Assembly (NCBI GenBank): GCA_000697335.1
Contig: JNEM01011429.1
Coordinates: forward strand, 1-16,941
Reading direction: 5' to 3'
Length of the DNA stretch: 16,941 nucleotides
From: Conidiobolus incongruus B7586
Taxonomy: Eukaryota; Entomophthoromycota; Entomophthoromycetes; Entomophthorales; Conidiobolaceae
In this document: in pieces, positions 1 to 10,500 of the stretch
Layout of the letters: each line of letters opens with the position of its first letter
How positions within the stretch are numbered: the stretch's first letter is position 1
Translations under genes and position numbers: made by a program
Notes under the pieces: generated by a model
What the model saw: only the letters and a program-made list of their open reading frames with translations
Databases searched by the model: none
What the model was told of the DNA's origin: nothing

Positions 1-90
1 AAATAAAAGACTTTTGATGATCACTATTTGGTTTAAGCATGATTAAATTAAACAACCAATTTTAAAAAGTTAATTTTTTAATCAAAAAAA

Positions 91-93
<3 letters not shown>

Positions 94-121
<28 letters not shown>
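94..121. repeat. (AT)14 microsatellite
   Basis: An uninterrupted AT dinucleotide run of 28 bases lies just left of the LTR-like repeat. Confidence 0.95.
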
Positions 122-127
<6 letters not shown>

Positions 128-170
128 TATATAATTTCCTATTAACTTTGTATATATTTATTCATTTCAA

Positions 171-226
171 ACTAATAATATGTTTGAAAAATTGGAAATT
201 AAAAAATTTCCCATTATTTTAAATTT
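171..226 (+). repeat. Left LTR-like repeat (core of the direct repeat)
   Basis: This 56-base stretch pairs without gaps with 2824-2879. By hand alignment 47 of 56 bases are identical, and seven of the nine differences are transitions. It contains a short inverted repeat, ggaaatt and aatttcc, at 194-211. Weaker similarity continues to the left, so the true LTR is longer than this core. A tRNA-primer-like ggtaatagatta follows at about 229, where a primer-binding site would be expected, but that match is weak. Confidence 0.55.
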
Positions 227-2460
227 AAGGTAATAGATTATTAAATTACTTTAAAGATTTTATTGATTCTTTTGTTGAATTTATTACTTTTTTTAATAAT
301 TTTTTAAAAAAAGACTCTTTTTTTAAATAAACCCCACTATATACTTTTTGCATAAATGTTTTAATTTTCTATATTACTAATATTTTTACTATATCTATTT
401 TTAATCTAAAACTACCTACTATTATTTTTACTAACTTTAATTCTTTTATAATTAGTAAATAGTTAGTTTAATTTAAATTTAATTTATATTTTACCCTTTA
501 ACTATAAGATAAAATAATAAATAAAGGAGAATAAGTTGAGTTTAACCTTATAAATATTACTTTAAAACTAATAACATTCTAGTTAAGAAAAATAAAACCA
601 GCTAAATTAAAATACCTAGTTTATAAATAAAAACTCTTTGCTTTGGTAGAAATAATTAAAAATCACTTACATTTTTTGTTTTGTAACCTTTTCTTAATAT
701 TTATAGATTATAAATTACTTATCTACTTAAATACTCAAAAGTATTTATTAAGAAAACAAGTAAGATAAATTAAAACTATCCAAGCTTATCTTTTTTTAAT
801 ATCTTTTAGGTTAATAAAATTATATTGTAGATACCTTATTAAAAAATCTTACATACCTACCCTTTTATTCTAATTATAAAAACCCAGCAAATATTAACTT
901 AATGATTATTAATAAAAGAAAAAAGAATTTATTAAATTATTTTAAGAAACACTACTAAATAATAATTTCTTTATTTTAATTAAAGAAGAACTTTTTAAAC
1001 TATTAAAAAACTAATTAAAATATGTTAAAAGATTTAAAACTATTAATAACCTACTATATTATAATAATTGTTTATATATTCCTAATATTCTTAAGATTTA
1101 ACAAACAATATTTAATGAATGTTATAATTTACTTATTAGAAAACATCAAAACTAGTTAAACACTGCTAAGAAAATTAAAACAAGGTATTATTAACTTTCT
1201 CTAATTAAATTAGTTTAGAAATACACTAATACCTATAATATATACTAAAGAACTAAATATAATACTCAATTAAAATATGTTAAATTTATACTTTTACAAG
1301 TTTTTAATAAAGTTTAGTAATAAATCTTACTTGATTTTATAGATAACTTTAAATTAACAAATAATTATAATAATTTACTAATTGTAATTTATTCATTTTT
1401 CAAATATATTTATTTTATTCTTTATTTCAAAACTTCTACAATTAAAGATATTATATAATTATTATTCTCTAATATTTTTACCTATTATAAAATTCTATAA
1501 ACTATTGTATCTAATAAAAATATATAATTTAACTCTTAATTTTAGAAGTTACTATCTTTTTCCTTTAAGATTAACCTAACTATGTTTATTACCAATCATC
1601 ACTAAACTAATAAACTTACTAAAAAAACTATTAAAACCCTAAAGTAAATAATTAAAGCTTATATTAACACTAATTAGTTAAATTAAGATACTTATATCTA
1701 TCAACTCTAATATTTATTCAACACCTTTATCAACAAATCAACAGGTTTTAGCTTTTATTTTATTAATTATAACAAACATCCTAATTTAATAATTGCTTTA
1801 AAATTTTAAATCAACTTACCTTTAAACATTGTTGAATTTTAATCTAATATTAAGCATATTAATTCCCTTGTTAAATTTAACTTAGAAGAAAATTAAAGGA
1901 TTATAGAATAACAATACTTAAAGTTATCTAAAAATCCTCTTAAATATAAAATTAACATGTTTGTATACTTAGAATAATCTACCCTTAAACTTACCCTACT
2001 TAAATGTAGCTTAAATCTAAAATACTTACCATTATATTATAGTCTTTATAAAATTTAATTTATTAATTTAAATTTTGAAAATATTATTTTAGAATTATTT
2101 CCAACTTTAAAAATCAACTCTACCTTTTACATATCTAAAATTAAACCATATTTTAAAAATTTTAATACTTTTTTTAATTAATTAAAAGATTTAAAACTAG
2201 ATCTAATTATTAATTAAGATGGAGAAAAAGAATACTATGTTGATTACATAATTAAATTTAAATTTATTAGGAACAAGCTTTATTTTTATATAAAGTAGAT
2301 AGGTTATTTTATTAAAAAAGCTATATAAGAACCCCTAGAAAATATTAAGAATATATTAGCTTATTATACCTATTTGTAAAAATCTAAAGAGTGTGTCTCT
2401 TTTAAAAAACCTATTAAAAGAGTATTAAGAAACTAATTCTTTAAATTCTTATATATACTT

Positions 2461-2528
2461 TCATATAATTTAATTAATTATAAATTATATGATTAATTTA
2501 TACTTATATAATTAAATTAATTATATAA
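2461..2528. repeat. Two adjacent perfect hairpins
   Basis: The first hairpin has 11-base arms at 2461-2471 and 2482-2492 around a 10-base loop. The second has 11-base arms at 2504-2514 and 2518-2528 around a 3-base loop. Both are perfect inverted repeats made almost wholly of A and T. They lie between the chromodomain region and the right LTR-like repeat of the chromovirus fossil. AT-rich DNA forms such structures readily, so a function is not implied. Confidence 0.8.
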
Positions 2529-2823
2529 ATAGCATTAAATTATTTAATAAACTAGGTTCCTCTTCTTCTTCTTAATTCTTATTATTTTTTACTTTTATAC
2601 TACTTCTAGGATTAAAACTACTTCTTATTAATATTATAGTATATTAGCACTACCTAATATAAACTTTAATATATTAATGGCTCACCCCAGTTTGAAGCTT
2701 AATTAAACTTTGTTTACACTTGCACACTACAACTACATTATATTACCACATTCTGTGCTATATTACTTTTATATCAAGTTTTCCTCTATACTATATTAGT
2801 TTAACTACCACTATATTTACAAA

Positions 2824-2879
2824 ACTAATAATATATTTGAAAAATCAAAATTTAAAATATTTCCTATTACTTCAAATTT
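2824..2879 (+). repeat. Right LTR-like repeat (core of the direct repeat)
   Basis: This is the partner of 171-226, in the same orientation and about 2,650 bases downstream, just beyond the chromodomain region. The intervening 2530-2820 is less AT-biased, has a pyrimidine run near 2558 and probably belongs to the right LTR, but its start cannot be set because the left copy is too short to compare. Confidence 0.55.
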
Positions 2880-2881
2880 CT

Positions 2882-4694
2882 GGTTATATTATATAGAATA
2901 TTTAATATTAATTATTAATAAAATACTCTAAATAGCAAATCATAATAAAAAGGCTTTTAAAATATTATATTGAAAATTATTTTAATCAATTTAATATTAG
3001 AAGATTTAAAATATAATATATATATTATTTAAGTAATATTAAATCTTATTTATATTAAAATTTAAAAATAAAAAAATAATTAAATATCATTTATATACCT
3101 TAGTAAACAACTAATATAATCATTAAAAATTATTTTTAACTTAATTATTACCAAATAGAGTTTTGAAATATATTAAAAGTTAGGAGAATTATTATAGTAT
3201 TAGATAATAAATCTTATAAAATACAAAGGAAAACTTAAATTAATAATGAGATAAAGGTTTTAAATTATAAATAAATTTATTTAAAATTTAAAATAAAATA
3301 GTTTATATTATTATATTAAAAAAAATCAATAAATACTAATAAATATATAATATTAATAAAAAGTTCCCAAATTTTAAAAAATAACAATTATTAGCAATAA
3401 TCAAAAAAATGTAAAAAGATATTAAAAGGAAAAAAACATATTAATTACTTAAAATAGTGATATTTATATGATTAAATAATTTGTAAAATTATTAATTACT
3501 TTGAAAATTTAAAGAAAATATAACCATGGATTTTATTAAAGAATATACAGATCTAATTTTTTAAATATTAATATCTTATATTAATAATAAAGAATAATTA
3601 ATCAAAAATGAAATATACATATTTTTAATATGTTTTAATATTATTTTAACTTTAATTTACTTGAAAATATCATTGCAATAGACAGATCATATATTTTAAT
3701 ATATATTGTATTACTAATAAATAAATGGAATATTTAGGTAAATAATTAAAACCACGATTATAAGTTCTAAAAACATTATATAAGAATAAGTGAATATCTA
3801 TAATTAAATATAAAAATGATATAGCTTTCAATTGATAGTACCTGTTCAAAAAATTAATAAAATAATTTATAATTAAAAAACAGAATACAATATATAATAA
3901 TTTTAATAATTATTCAGTAAAAATTATCAAAAATTAATTGATTGAAGAGGATTGGTCCTTATTACTACATCTACCATATTCATTAAATATAAATTTTTTC
4001 ATTATTATTGCTTTGATAAATCAAAGAATTTGATTATTTTTTATACTAAAATATGTTATTTTGAGAATAAATAATAAACCTAGATAAAAATATTAAGCAA
4101 TTACTATTAATATGGTGATATATTATTAAAAGGCAAAAAAGTTACTAATGGTAAAAGTCATATTATTTTTCTCTAGCTTCATTGATTTTTTGATATAAAT
4201 TTAAAGTTAGTGAACATACCTTTGAGACACTGTATATAAAAATGAGAATATTGAAATGATGGATATTACTGATCAATAGCTGAATTAAATGCAAATTTAA
4301 AAATTGAGGCTTTAGACTTTAAATGTAACAATATCAACTATTTTGAACAAATTTTCACTCAATTCACAGTCAATAACGTTATAAAATCATTTTAACAATA
4401 TAAAAGTCACTAGTAACAAAGCTATTACATTCAATTCGATAATTTTATCTAGAATTTTCAATTTCCAATTATTCATAAATGATATTAAACCATATTATTC
4501 AATTAACAATTGATAGAAAATATGTTTGAAATTGCTTACTTGGAATTAAATCCCAGAACATTAAAATAAATCATAATTTTTTTAAAATATAATAATTCAA
4601 TCTAAAAATATTAAAAAATAAAAATAATGCAATCTTATAATAATTAATAAATATTGATTAGGCTTCGTCGTTCTTACAATTTTGTCTAATCATA
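2882..4694. other. AT-rich spacer right of the retroelement
   Basis: I see no gene or recognisable repeat here. The left part, to 3754, continues the complete absence of CG dinucleotides seen in the retroelement, and the first CG in the window is at 3755-3756. After that CG appears sporadically, for example near 4367 and 4437. Open frames are all short, up to about 40 codons. The boundary between element-derived and host DNA may lie anywhere from 2880 to 3750. Confidence 0.6.
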
Positions 4695-4940
4695 TTAGTG
4701 AATAGTTACAACTTTGTTGTTGGAAGTTTGCTGATGTGAAGCACTAGGTATAGAAGGCGTAGACAGCGATTTAGATGTGAAATTAGGGGTGGCGAGATAA
4801 GAGTCTTGAAGTTCGAACAATTTGTCCAAATAATAATAGTGGTCACCGATGTTGAGCAGACTAGGAGATTTTGATAATACTGGGATGAGGTGGATTATAA
4901 ATGTGATTATTGTAATCAAATTCATTAAATAAAAATACAT
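4695..4940 (-). CDS. Small hypothetical protein with N-terminal hydrophobic segment
   Basis: This is an 81-residue frame of unknown function. Residues 1-22 form a strongly hydrophobic stretch (MYFYLMNLITIITF...), fitting a signal peptide or membrane anchor, with a plausible cleavage or exit point around VLS-KS. The rest is polar, with an aromatic patch (DHYYYLDKLFEL) and a Ser/Thr/Pro-rich tail (STPSIPSASH). The DNA is clearly less AT-biased than its flanks, which supports coding. The start is the first ATG. The frame remains open for another 16 codons upstream, to a stop at 4989-4991, and the bases before the ATG read gattagacag, which looks like a 3' splice site. The frame could therefore be the last exon of a longer gene, or the 3' remnant of the decayed gene on the same strand upstream. 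No homologue was recognised. Confidence 0.4.
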   Translation of the reverse strand: MYFYLMNLITIITFIIHLIPVLSKSPSLLNIGDHYYYLDKLFELQDSYLATPNFTSKSLSTPSIPSASHQQTSNNKVVTIH

Positions 4941-4957
4941 CTGTCTAATCAGATATT

Positions 4958-5015
4958 CAATAATATTGTTTGAAAAATTAGAAAGAAATTAAATTTTTTT
5001 CAATATTTTGAGGAA
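4958..5015 (+). repeat. Possible LTR-like fragment related to 171-226
   Basis: The bases aataatattgtttgaaaaa match the core of the left LTR-like repeat (aataatatgtttgaaaaa) with one inserted base. They are followed by a looser match over about 30 bases. This may be a scrap of another copy of the same family. In such AT-rich DNA the match is suggestive only. Confidence 0.25.
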
Positions 5016-5764
5016 TGACTGAAGTGATGATGATAAGATATTTGTTTTTAAGGTTACTGTTAAGCTATTTGAAATGTTTAATTGTTAATAATGAATATAT
5101 CATGGAGGTGGGCAATTTTATTAAAAACTATGGCAGATTTGTTCAGATTTGAAATGTATTGTTTTTATTGATAATATTAGATAGAGTATATTCGTTTGAG
5201 GTATATTCAAAAATTTAATCTTAGAGAATTATTTGATCACATTTTATATTTTCTATGAAGTAATGAGTATTATAAATGTATTTTAACCTTTTTTATCTAA
5301 CATATTTTACTTTTTATTAACTTATAAATTCAATATAATGTCTTTCAATTATTAATAATTAAGTTTGAAGTCATAGCTTTGTTGAAAATAATCTCTTAAA
5401 ATTTTTGAAACTAAAGTTTATATTCGTATTTACAGAAATATGACCATTGAACTTATATTATCTTTGATTTTAATATGATAAACATTGTAATGGTATTATT
5501 TTCACAGAATATAACCAAAATATATCCATTATATTGTGATTAATAATTATTAAATTATTGAATGAGGTTGATCTGATTAAATTTGATCATGTATTGAAGC
5601 TTATATCTAATAAAGTATACGTACTAAAATTAAATAACATCTTATACAAAACTAAAACCACAATATTGACATCAAATAGTCTGACTTAATCTGGGCTTAA
5701 ACAATAATAATATTTATTAATTTTTAGGAAAGCATAGAGTTAGATAGTATGACAATAGCTAAAT

Positions 5765-5810
5765 CTAAATATTAGTATAAATTGTTAAATTATAATTATA
5801 CTTAAATTAC
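5765..5810 (-). other. Intron-like sequence in the decayed minus-strand gene
   Basis: Read on the minus strand, CAG is followed by GTAATT (5' splice site, 5805-5810), a perfect TACTAAT branch-point motif at 5771-5777 and a TTTAG acceptor ending at 5765. The 46-base length and the short branch-to-acceptor distance fit small fungal introns. The flanking exon to the left is coding-like (CHNSHPLSDIEDKIP). Confidence 0.4.
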
Positions 5811-6051
5811 CTGCTATGGTATTTTATCTTCAATGTCACTCAAGGGATGACTGTTGTGACACACATTTTTCTTAAAATAAATCAGTGACTAATAATAAAG
5901 GAAGTGAATAAAATTTACCTAGTAATATATCCTTACAACGCTTCATTGTTTTGTCTAGTGATATCGTCTATACCTTTAAATTTGTCAATCTAAGTTGAGC
6001 CCAAAAGTTGGAAAAATTGCAACTCAACAAGCATTCACTGTTCAAAATGAC

Positions 6052-6071
6052 AAGAGCTCTGTAGAGCTCTT
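6052..6071. repeat. 9-base perfect inverted repeat, 2-base spacer
   Basis: The arms aagagctct and agagctctt flank gt. Unlike most hairpins in this window it is GC-containing, so it is less likely to be chance. It lies inside a coding-like segment of the decayed minus-strand gene, where it encodes part of HKSSTELL, so it may be incidental. Confidence 0.7.
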
Positions 6072-7173
6072 ATGAGCTTTAAATTCCTTTAATGCTTCGC
6101 GCTCTAGCCCATCACAATACTGTTGAATATGTTTTTTTAATATATTTCTAGTTCATTAATATATCTGAGAAATCTAAGAAATGAAAGATATTTGGACACC
6201 TTCTTCCTAAGATCAAGACTCGTAATCAGGGGTATAGTTGAGCTGTTTGATTTTAAATTAGAATTTGCCCTAGTATCATCATTAAAGTCAATGATTACAA
6301 ATATTAACAAATAGTTGAAATATAATTACATCTTCGTCCGCTTTAAGCTCTAAACTATTGTTAAAATAGTATATTGATTCATTTGAAGTATTGTTAACCT
6401 CATCGTAGAAATTGATATCATCCAACTAGGCATTCGTTTTACTCGTTTCTATTTTATTACAAGCTTTATTAAAATGTTCTGCTTTATTTATTAGATTTTG
6501 GTACTCTTTTTATAGTTATTATTTTGAATTTTATTCAATTTCTTTAAATAAGCTGTCACAACTGTTATTTATCTTAATATTAAGATTATGAAAAAATTAT
6601 GGGAAATTTTCAATATGAGTAAATGACTTTGGCTATTATTGAATATTTGATTGGGAGCAATCAACATAAACTGTAAAGTATTTAATCCATAAAATTCAAT
6701 ATATATACCACAACCAATATATAGAAATGTCTCAGCTCTTTTAAAATAATTTTTTCATTAATAAATTTCACTAGTGGCTAATTATTATTTAATATTTATG
6801 GATAAGGTACAAGAATAGAAATTTTGTTAATTGCTTTCAAACCAATCAAAAATAGTAAAAAAGAGGTATAATTGAAAAAATATATGAAATACATGATTAA
6901 TAATAGTTCTTTATGAATTACCACGATGTAAAATTAACAAATATATTTATCAGTATTAATAAATAAAACTAATATTCTTATAACTCTTAATTCCATAGAC
7001 AATTTCTGAATACATCAATCATGGATACAAAATTTATAAAACTTAAATATTCCAATAATCGTAAATTTTTATGATATTATCGCCCAACTTAAACCATAAT
7101 TTGTTTCATAATAATAAACTAAATCTATAATTTTACAGCTCTGAATTATTAACACTGTGACTTCATTTAAACT

Positions 7174-7594
7174 TTAACCAATCAATGATTTTTATATTGA
7201 AATTATGCCCCATAATCTCTATTTTTTCTTAAATAATATCAAATATCAGGAAGAGCAATAATAAAAAGGCAGTTGAGAGATTATATTGAAACTATGAACA
7301 AATTTCAATCGAAGTAACAAATCAATTAAATGTTAATTACAATTAGCTAAATTGAGTGATTTGAGAGTAGGAGAAATTTGATCGTAATAATCAAACGTAA
7401 CAAATTTAATAGATAATAATATAAAATAATTTAATATGTATAATAAAATGAAATTTTGATATTTTCAAATTATTTCATATATTATTACTTTTTCATATAG
7501 TTCCTTTTTTATTTATGTGTTTTTAACATATATTTTTATTATTCTTACAAATTCATTAAACTTTAGTTAATCATTTATTGTAAATAAATAATTC
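7174..7594 (+). promoter_or_regulatory. Upstream region of the transporter gene
   Basis: This strongly AT-rich stretch precedes the transporter start. A single CCAAT pentamer lies just outside it near 7178. T-rich tracts at about 7485-7515 and 7533-7553 resemble the poly(dT) tracts common in fungal promoters. I see no clear TATA box. An in-frame TAA at 7589-7591 shows that the coding frame cannot extend upstream without splicing. Confidence 0.35.
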
Positions 7595-10500
7595 ATGAAT
7601 TCAAATAATTTTGAAAATATACCTAGCCCAGTAGCTCCACCTAGACCCAATATCACAAAATCACCAAACTATCGTCCTAAGCGGTTTCGGGATAGGAGAA
7701 CTAAATATTCGCATAATATTCAACCAATAGAGACGAGTATATCGACATCACCGCATCAAAGTATATCGAATGAGCCATCGCCCACGACCAGCGGACAACT
7801 TTCAACAAAAACTAAGATTAATTTAAATGTTCCAGAATCGCCACTGTCAAAGTACTTGGACTTTCCAATTCCGAGGGGATCTCGTGGAACTACGCCGAAA
7901 TCCGGTCATCAGATGCTGTCCTCTGGGAGTCGGTACAGAAATACTAATATTCAGAGATCGAGGGATCAGTTGTCACCAGTTCCCACAGATCGTCCTTCAG
8001 ATACATTTACCAGACCCAGTACAAGTGTGGAAAGACCTAATAGGAGTATGGAATATGGTAGACCTTACGGCCGTAGTCCATCTCAAGCGTCAAATTATAT
8101 TCATAGGACACCGAGACAGCAATTATATTCTCCAAATATACATATATCGCCATCATTGACGTCAAAAGCTTGTCGCAGACAAACTTCGAGTGAAATTATT
8201 CGTGAATATTCCAATCCAATGCCTTCGAGTCCTTCCGTAAGATCCAATTGTTCGAATGGAAGAACTCCTTTGGAGCAACCAATGTCCCCTGCTGGATACA
8301 TGTCGCCAGTTTCACGTTCCAGATATCACCAAGAAGCAATACCGGAACAGCCTATACCTCCAAGTGCTCAATCAAGGTATCATCATGGAACTCCTCATTC
8401 CAATTCGGCATATTCCAACTCCATGGGAGATAGTTCTATTAATCGTTCTGACAACTCTCAGTTGAAATCTAGATCAGATCAATATGTACAGCAAAATAAC
8501 CCCATTTCAATCAATGTACCGACTAAATACTACAATGGAGTGTCTGGTAGCTCTAATTTGAGTTATTCACAGTCACAGATGCCGAGTTCATCACACAGCT
8601 CCATCCAGCAATACCAATACTATCACAGAGGTCACAAACCAGAACATACATTAATGTTATCATCCAACTACAGCCAATACCATTTGCCTCAAAAGTTCAG
8701 TAAATCAACAATGTCAGAAGCTTCGAGTGTCCAGCAACAGCCTATGGTAAAATCTCCCAAACATTATGTACCTGGCGGTGTGAATGCATTAGGTCTCAAT
8801 AATGCTAGTATGAAAGATAATTTACACAAATCAGTGAGTTCAATGACTAGTTGGACTCCAGTGCCACCTCCAAGAAGACCTACACTACCTGAAACACCTT
8901 CGAACCACAACAATTGCGTTGAAACAAATTCTGAAGCTGAAGTTGATAGGCCATTGGCGCCAGCTACCTCAATAGTACCTCATGATATGATTATCTCAAG
9001 TAATAATAGCAGATCTGTCGAAATTTCTAAAGCTCCTCCTCCACGGATTCGAGAGCCACCGTCAGTTGCCAAAGATCTTGCACCAATTCGGGAGCCGCCA
9101 CCAGTTGCCAAGGACCCATTGACCAAGGATGAGGACTCGATATGTATCGATATGAAAGAAAAGCACGACGATACTACAATCATCGAAATTGCACCACCGC
9201 CACCCTCATTGCAAAATGAGAAGGAATTGGATATTCAGCCACAAGAGAGGAAATTGACGAGGTCGGAGCTTATCAGGTTGCTATTATCAGTGTTCAGTTT
9301 AGCTGTGTGCGTATTTTTAGGAGCTATGGATATGACCATTGTAGCTACTGCATTACCAGCAATTGCATCGTACTTTGAGGTGCTGGACGACATGAACTGG
9401 GTAATCACTTCATACTTGCTGACCTCGACAGCTTTGCAGCCCTTATATGGTAAATTCGCGAATATTTTCGGCCGCAAAGCGACTCTGTTGACTGCTATCG
9501 CACTCTTTTTGGGAGGCTCCCTCGGGTGTGGTATTGCTCCAAGCATCTGGTTTTTAATTATCTCCAGAGGCATTGCTGGCATTGGTGGAGGAGGTCTCTT
9601 CTCTCTGGCGGTTATCATTATCAGTGATTTGGTACCAATAAGGTTGAGGTCTTCTTACATGACCATAATCAGTTCCATGTTTGCTCTTAGCAGTATTGTT
9701 GGTCCGATTGCTGGCGGGTTTATGGTGGACCAACTAGGATGGAGATGGGCTTTCTACATCAACTTACCAATTGGTATCATTGCTACTTTCTTTGTATTCT
9801 TCCTTATCAAATTCCCGAGTGTTGAGGGCTCAATGTGGTCAAAATTAAAACGTGTGGATATTTTAGGCTGCTTAATTCTCATATTTGGTACAGTTACAAT
9901 TATGTTGGGGACCAATTTTAGTAATGAATACGGTTGGAGCAACCCTATGATAGTATGGATGATCATTGCAGGTATAATCATTCTTGGTGTCTTTTTATTA
10001 GTGGAATTCAAAGCTGTCAAGGAACCTATCATTCCTTACGAAGTTTTCAACAGAACTACTACCAGTATTTGCATTGCATCATTCCTTCAGGGTTTTATCC
10101 TATTGTGCACTATCTACTACTTGCCTCTGTTTTTTCAGGTAGTCGAGTTGGAATCGGCGACCAATTCGGGCCTTCAGACTCTTCCCTATCTGTTGAGTAT
10201 GGTCTTTATCAGCACATGTACGGGTTTCGCCATCACTTTAACTGACTCTTACAGAATTTTCCTGTGGTTTGGAGGTATCTTTATGAGTATTGGTGTTGGA
10301 ATGCTATCCACAGTCACTGACAAAACTCATAGATGGGTGATTTACCTCTATCAAGTGATTGTTGGTGTTGGTTTAGGTCTCAGCTTCCAACCCTCTCTAA
10401 TTGCTGTGCAAGTGAAATCCAAGGGAATCAACATGCCAATCGTCACCGCACTCCTAGGGTTTGCAAGATCAATGGGTGGAGTATTTGGGATCTCGATCCA

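Larger units (their letters stand above)
1..2881 (+). mobile_element. Fossil Ty3/gypsy LTR retrotransposon of the chromovirus type
   Basis: This is a degenerate LTR element read on the + strand. Translated segments match, in the expected gypsy order, an RNase H region (about 610-850), an integrase with zinc-finger and catalytic-core regions (about 1140-1800), a GPY/F-like region (about 1980-2160) and a C-terminal chromodomain (about 2195-2350). RNase H before integrase with a terminal chromodomain is diagnostic of chromoviruses. LTR-like repeats lie near both ends. The stretch between the left repeat and RNase H is too short for gag, protease and most of reverse transcriptase, so much of the 5' half is missing or unrecognisable. 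It is clearly broken, with dozens of interruptions, and looks old. No CG dinucleotide remains, and the decay is dominated by C-to-T type change on both strands. The left boundary may lie outside the window. Confidence 0.75.
5473..7173 (-). pseudogene. Probable decayed host gene (several interrupted coding-like frames)
   Basis: Same-strand segments with protein-like composition follow one another with frame changes. They are 6685-7173 (one frame of 163 codons with five stops, many hydrophobic residues), 6291-6509 (72 sense codons and one TAG), 6140-6325 (62 open codons, includes LDLRKKVSKYLSFLRFLRYI), 6045-6152 (36 open codons, includes YCDGLEREALKEFKAHKSS), 5933-6034 (MLVELQFFQLLGST, then a TAG, then IDKFKGIDDITRQNNEAL), 5817-5873 and 5473-5685 (70 sense codons, one TGA). 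Several in-frame stops are TAA or TAG where Gln would fit, as expected from C-to-T decay. A 46-base intron-like stretch at 5765-5810 has a GTAATT start, TACTAAT and TTTAG. The central part is helix-rich and charged. I cannot name the family. A live gene with many short introns is the main alternative, and it might end in the small ORF at 4695. Confidence 0.4.

Noticed and set aside
5540-5690. A + strand frame open for about 50 codons (includes LNEVDLIKFDHVLKLISNKV)
   Set aside because: It has no suitable start or context and lies opposite the coding-like minus-strand segment 5473-5685. Only one of the two can be meaningful, and the minus strand fits the neighbouring segments.
5473-7173. Reassigned genetic code with TAA and TAG read as glutamine, which would turn the interrupted frames into intact genes
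   Set aside because: The two long genes encode Gln only with CAA and CAG across more than 1,600 codons, contain no in-frame TAA or TAG and end at TGA and TAA. The interrupted segments also need frame changes, which recoding does not explain.
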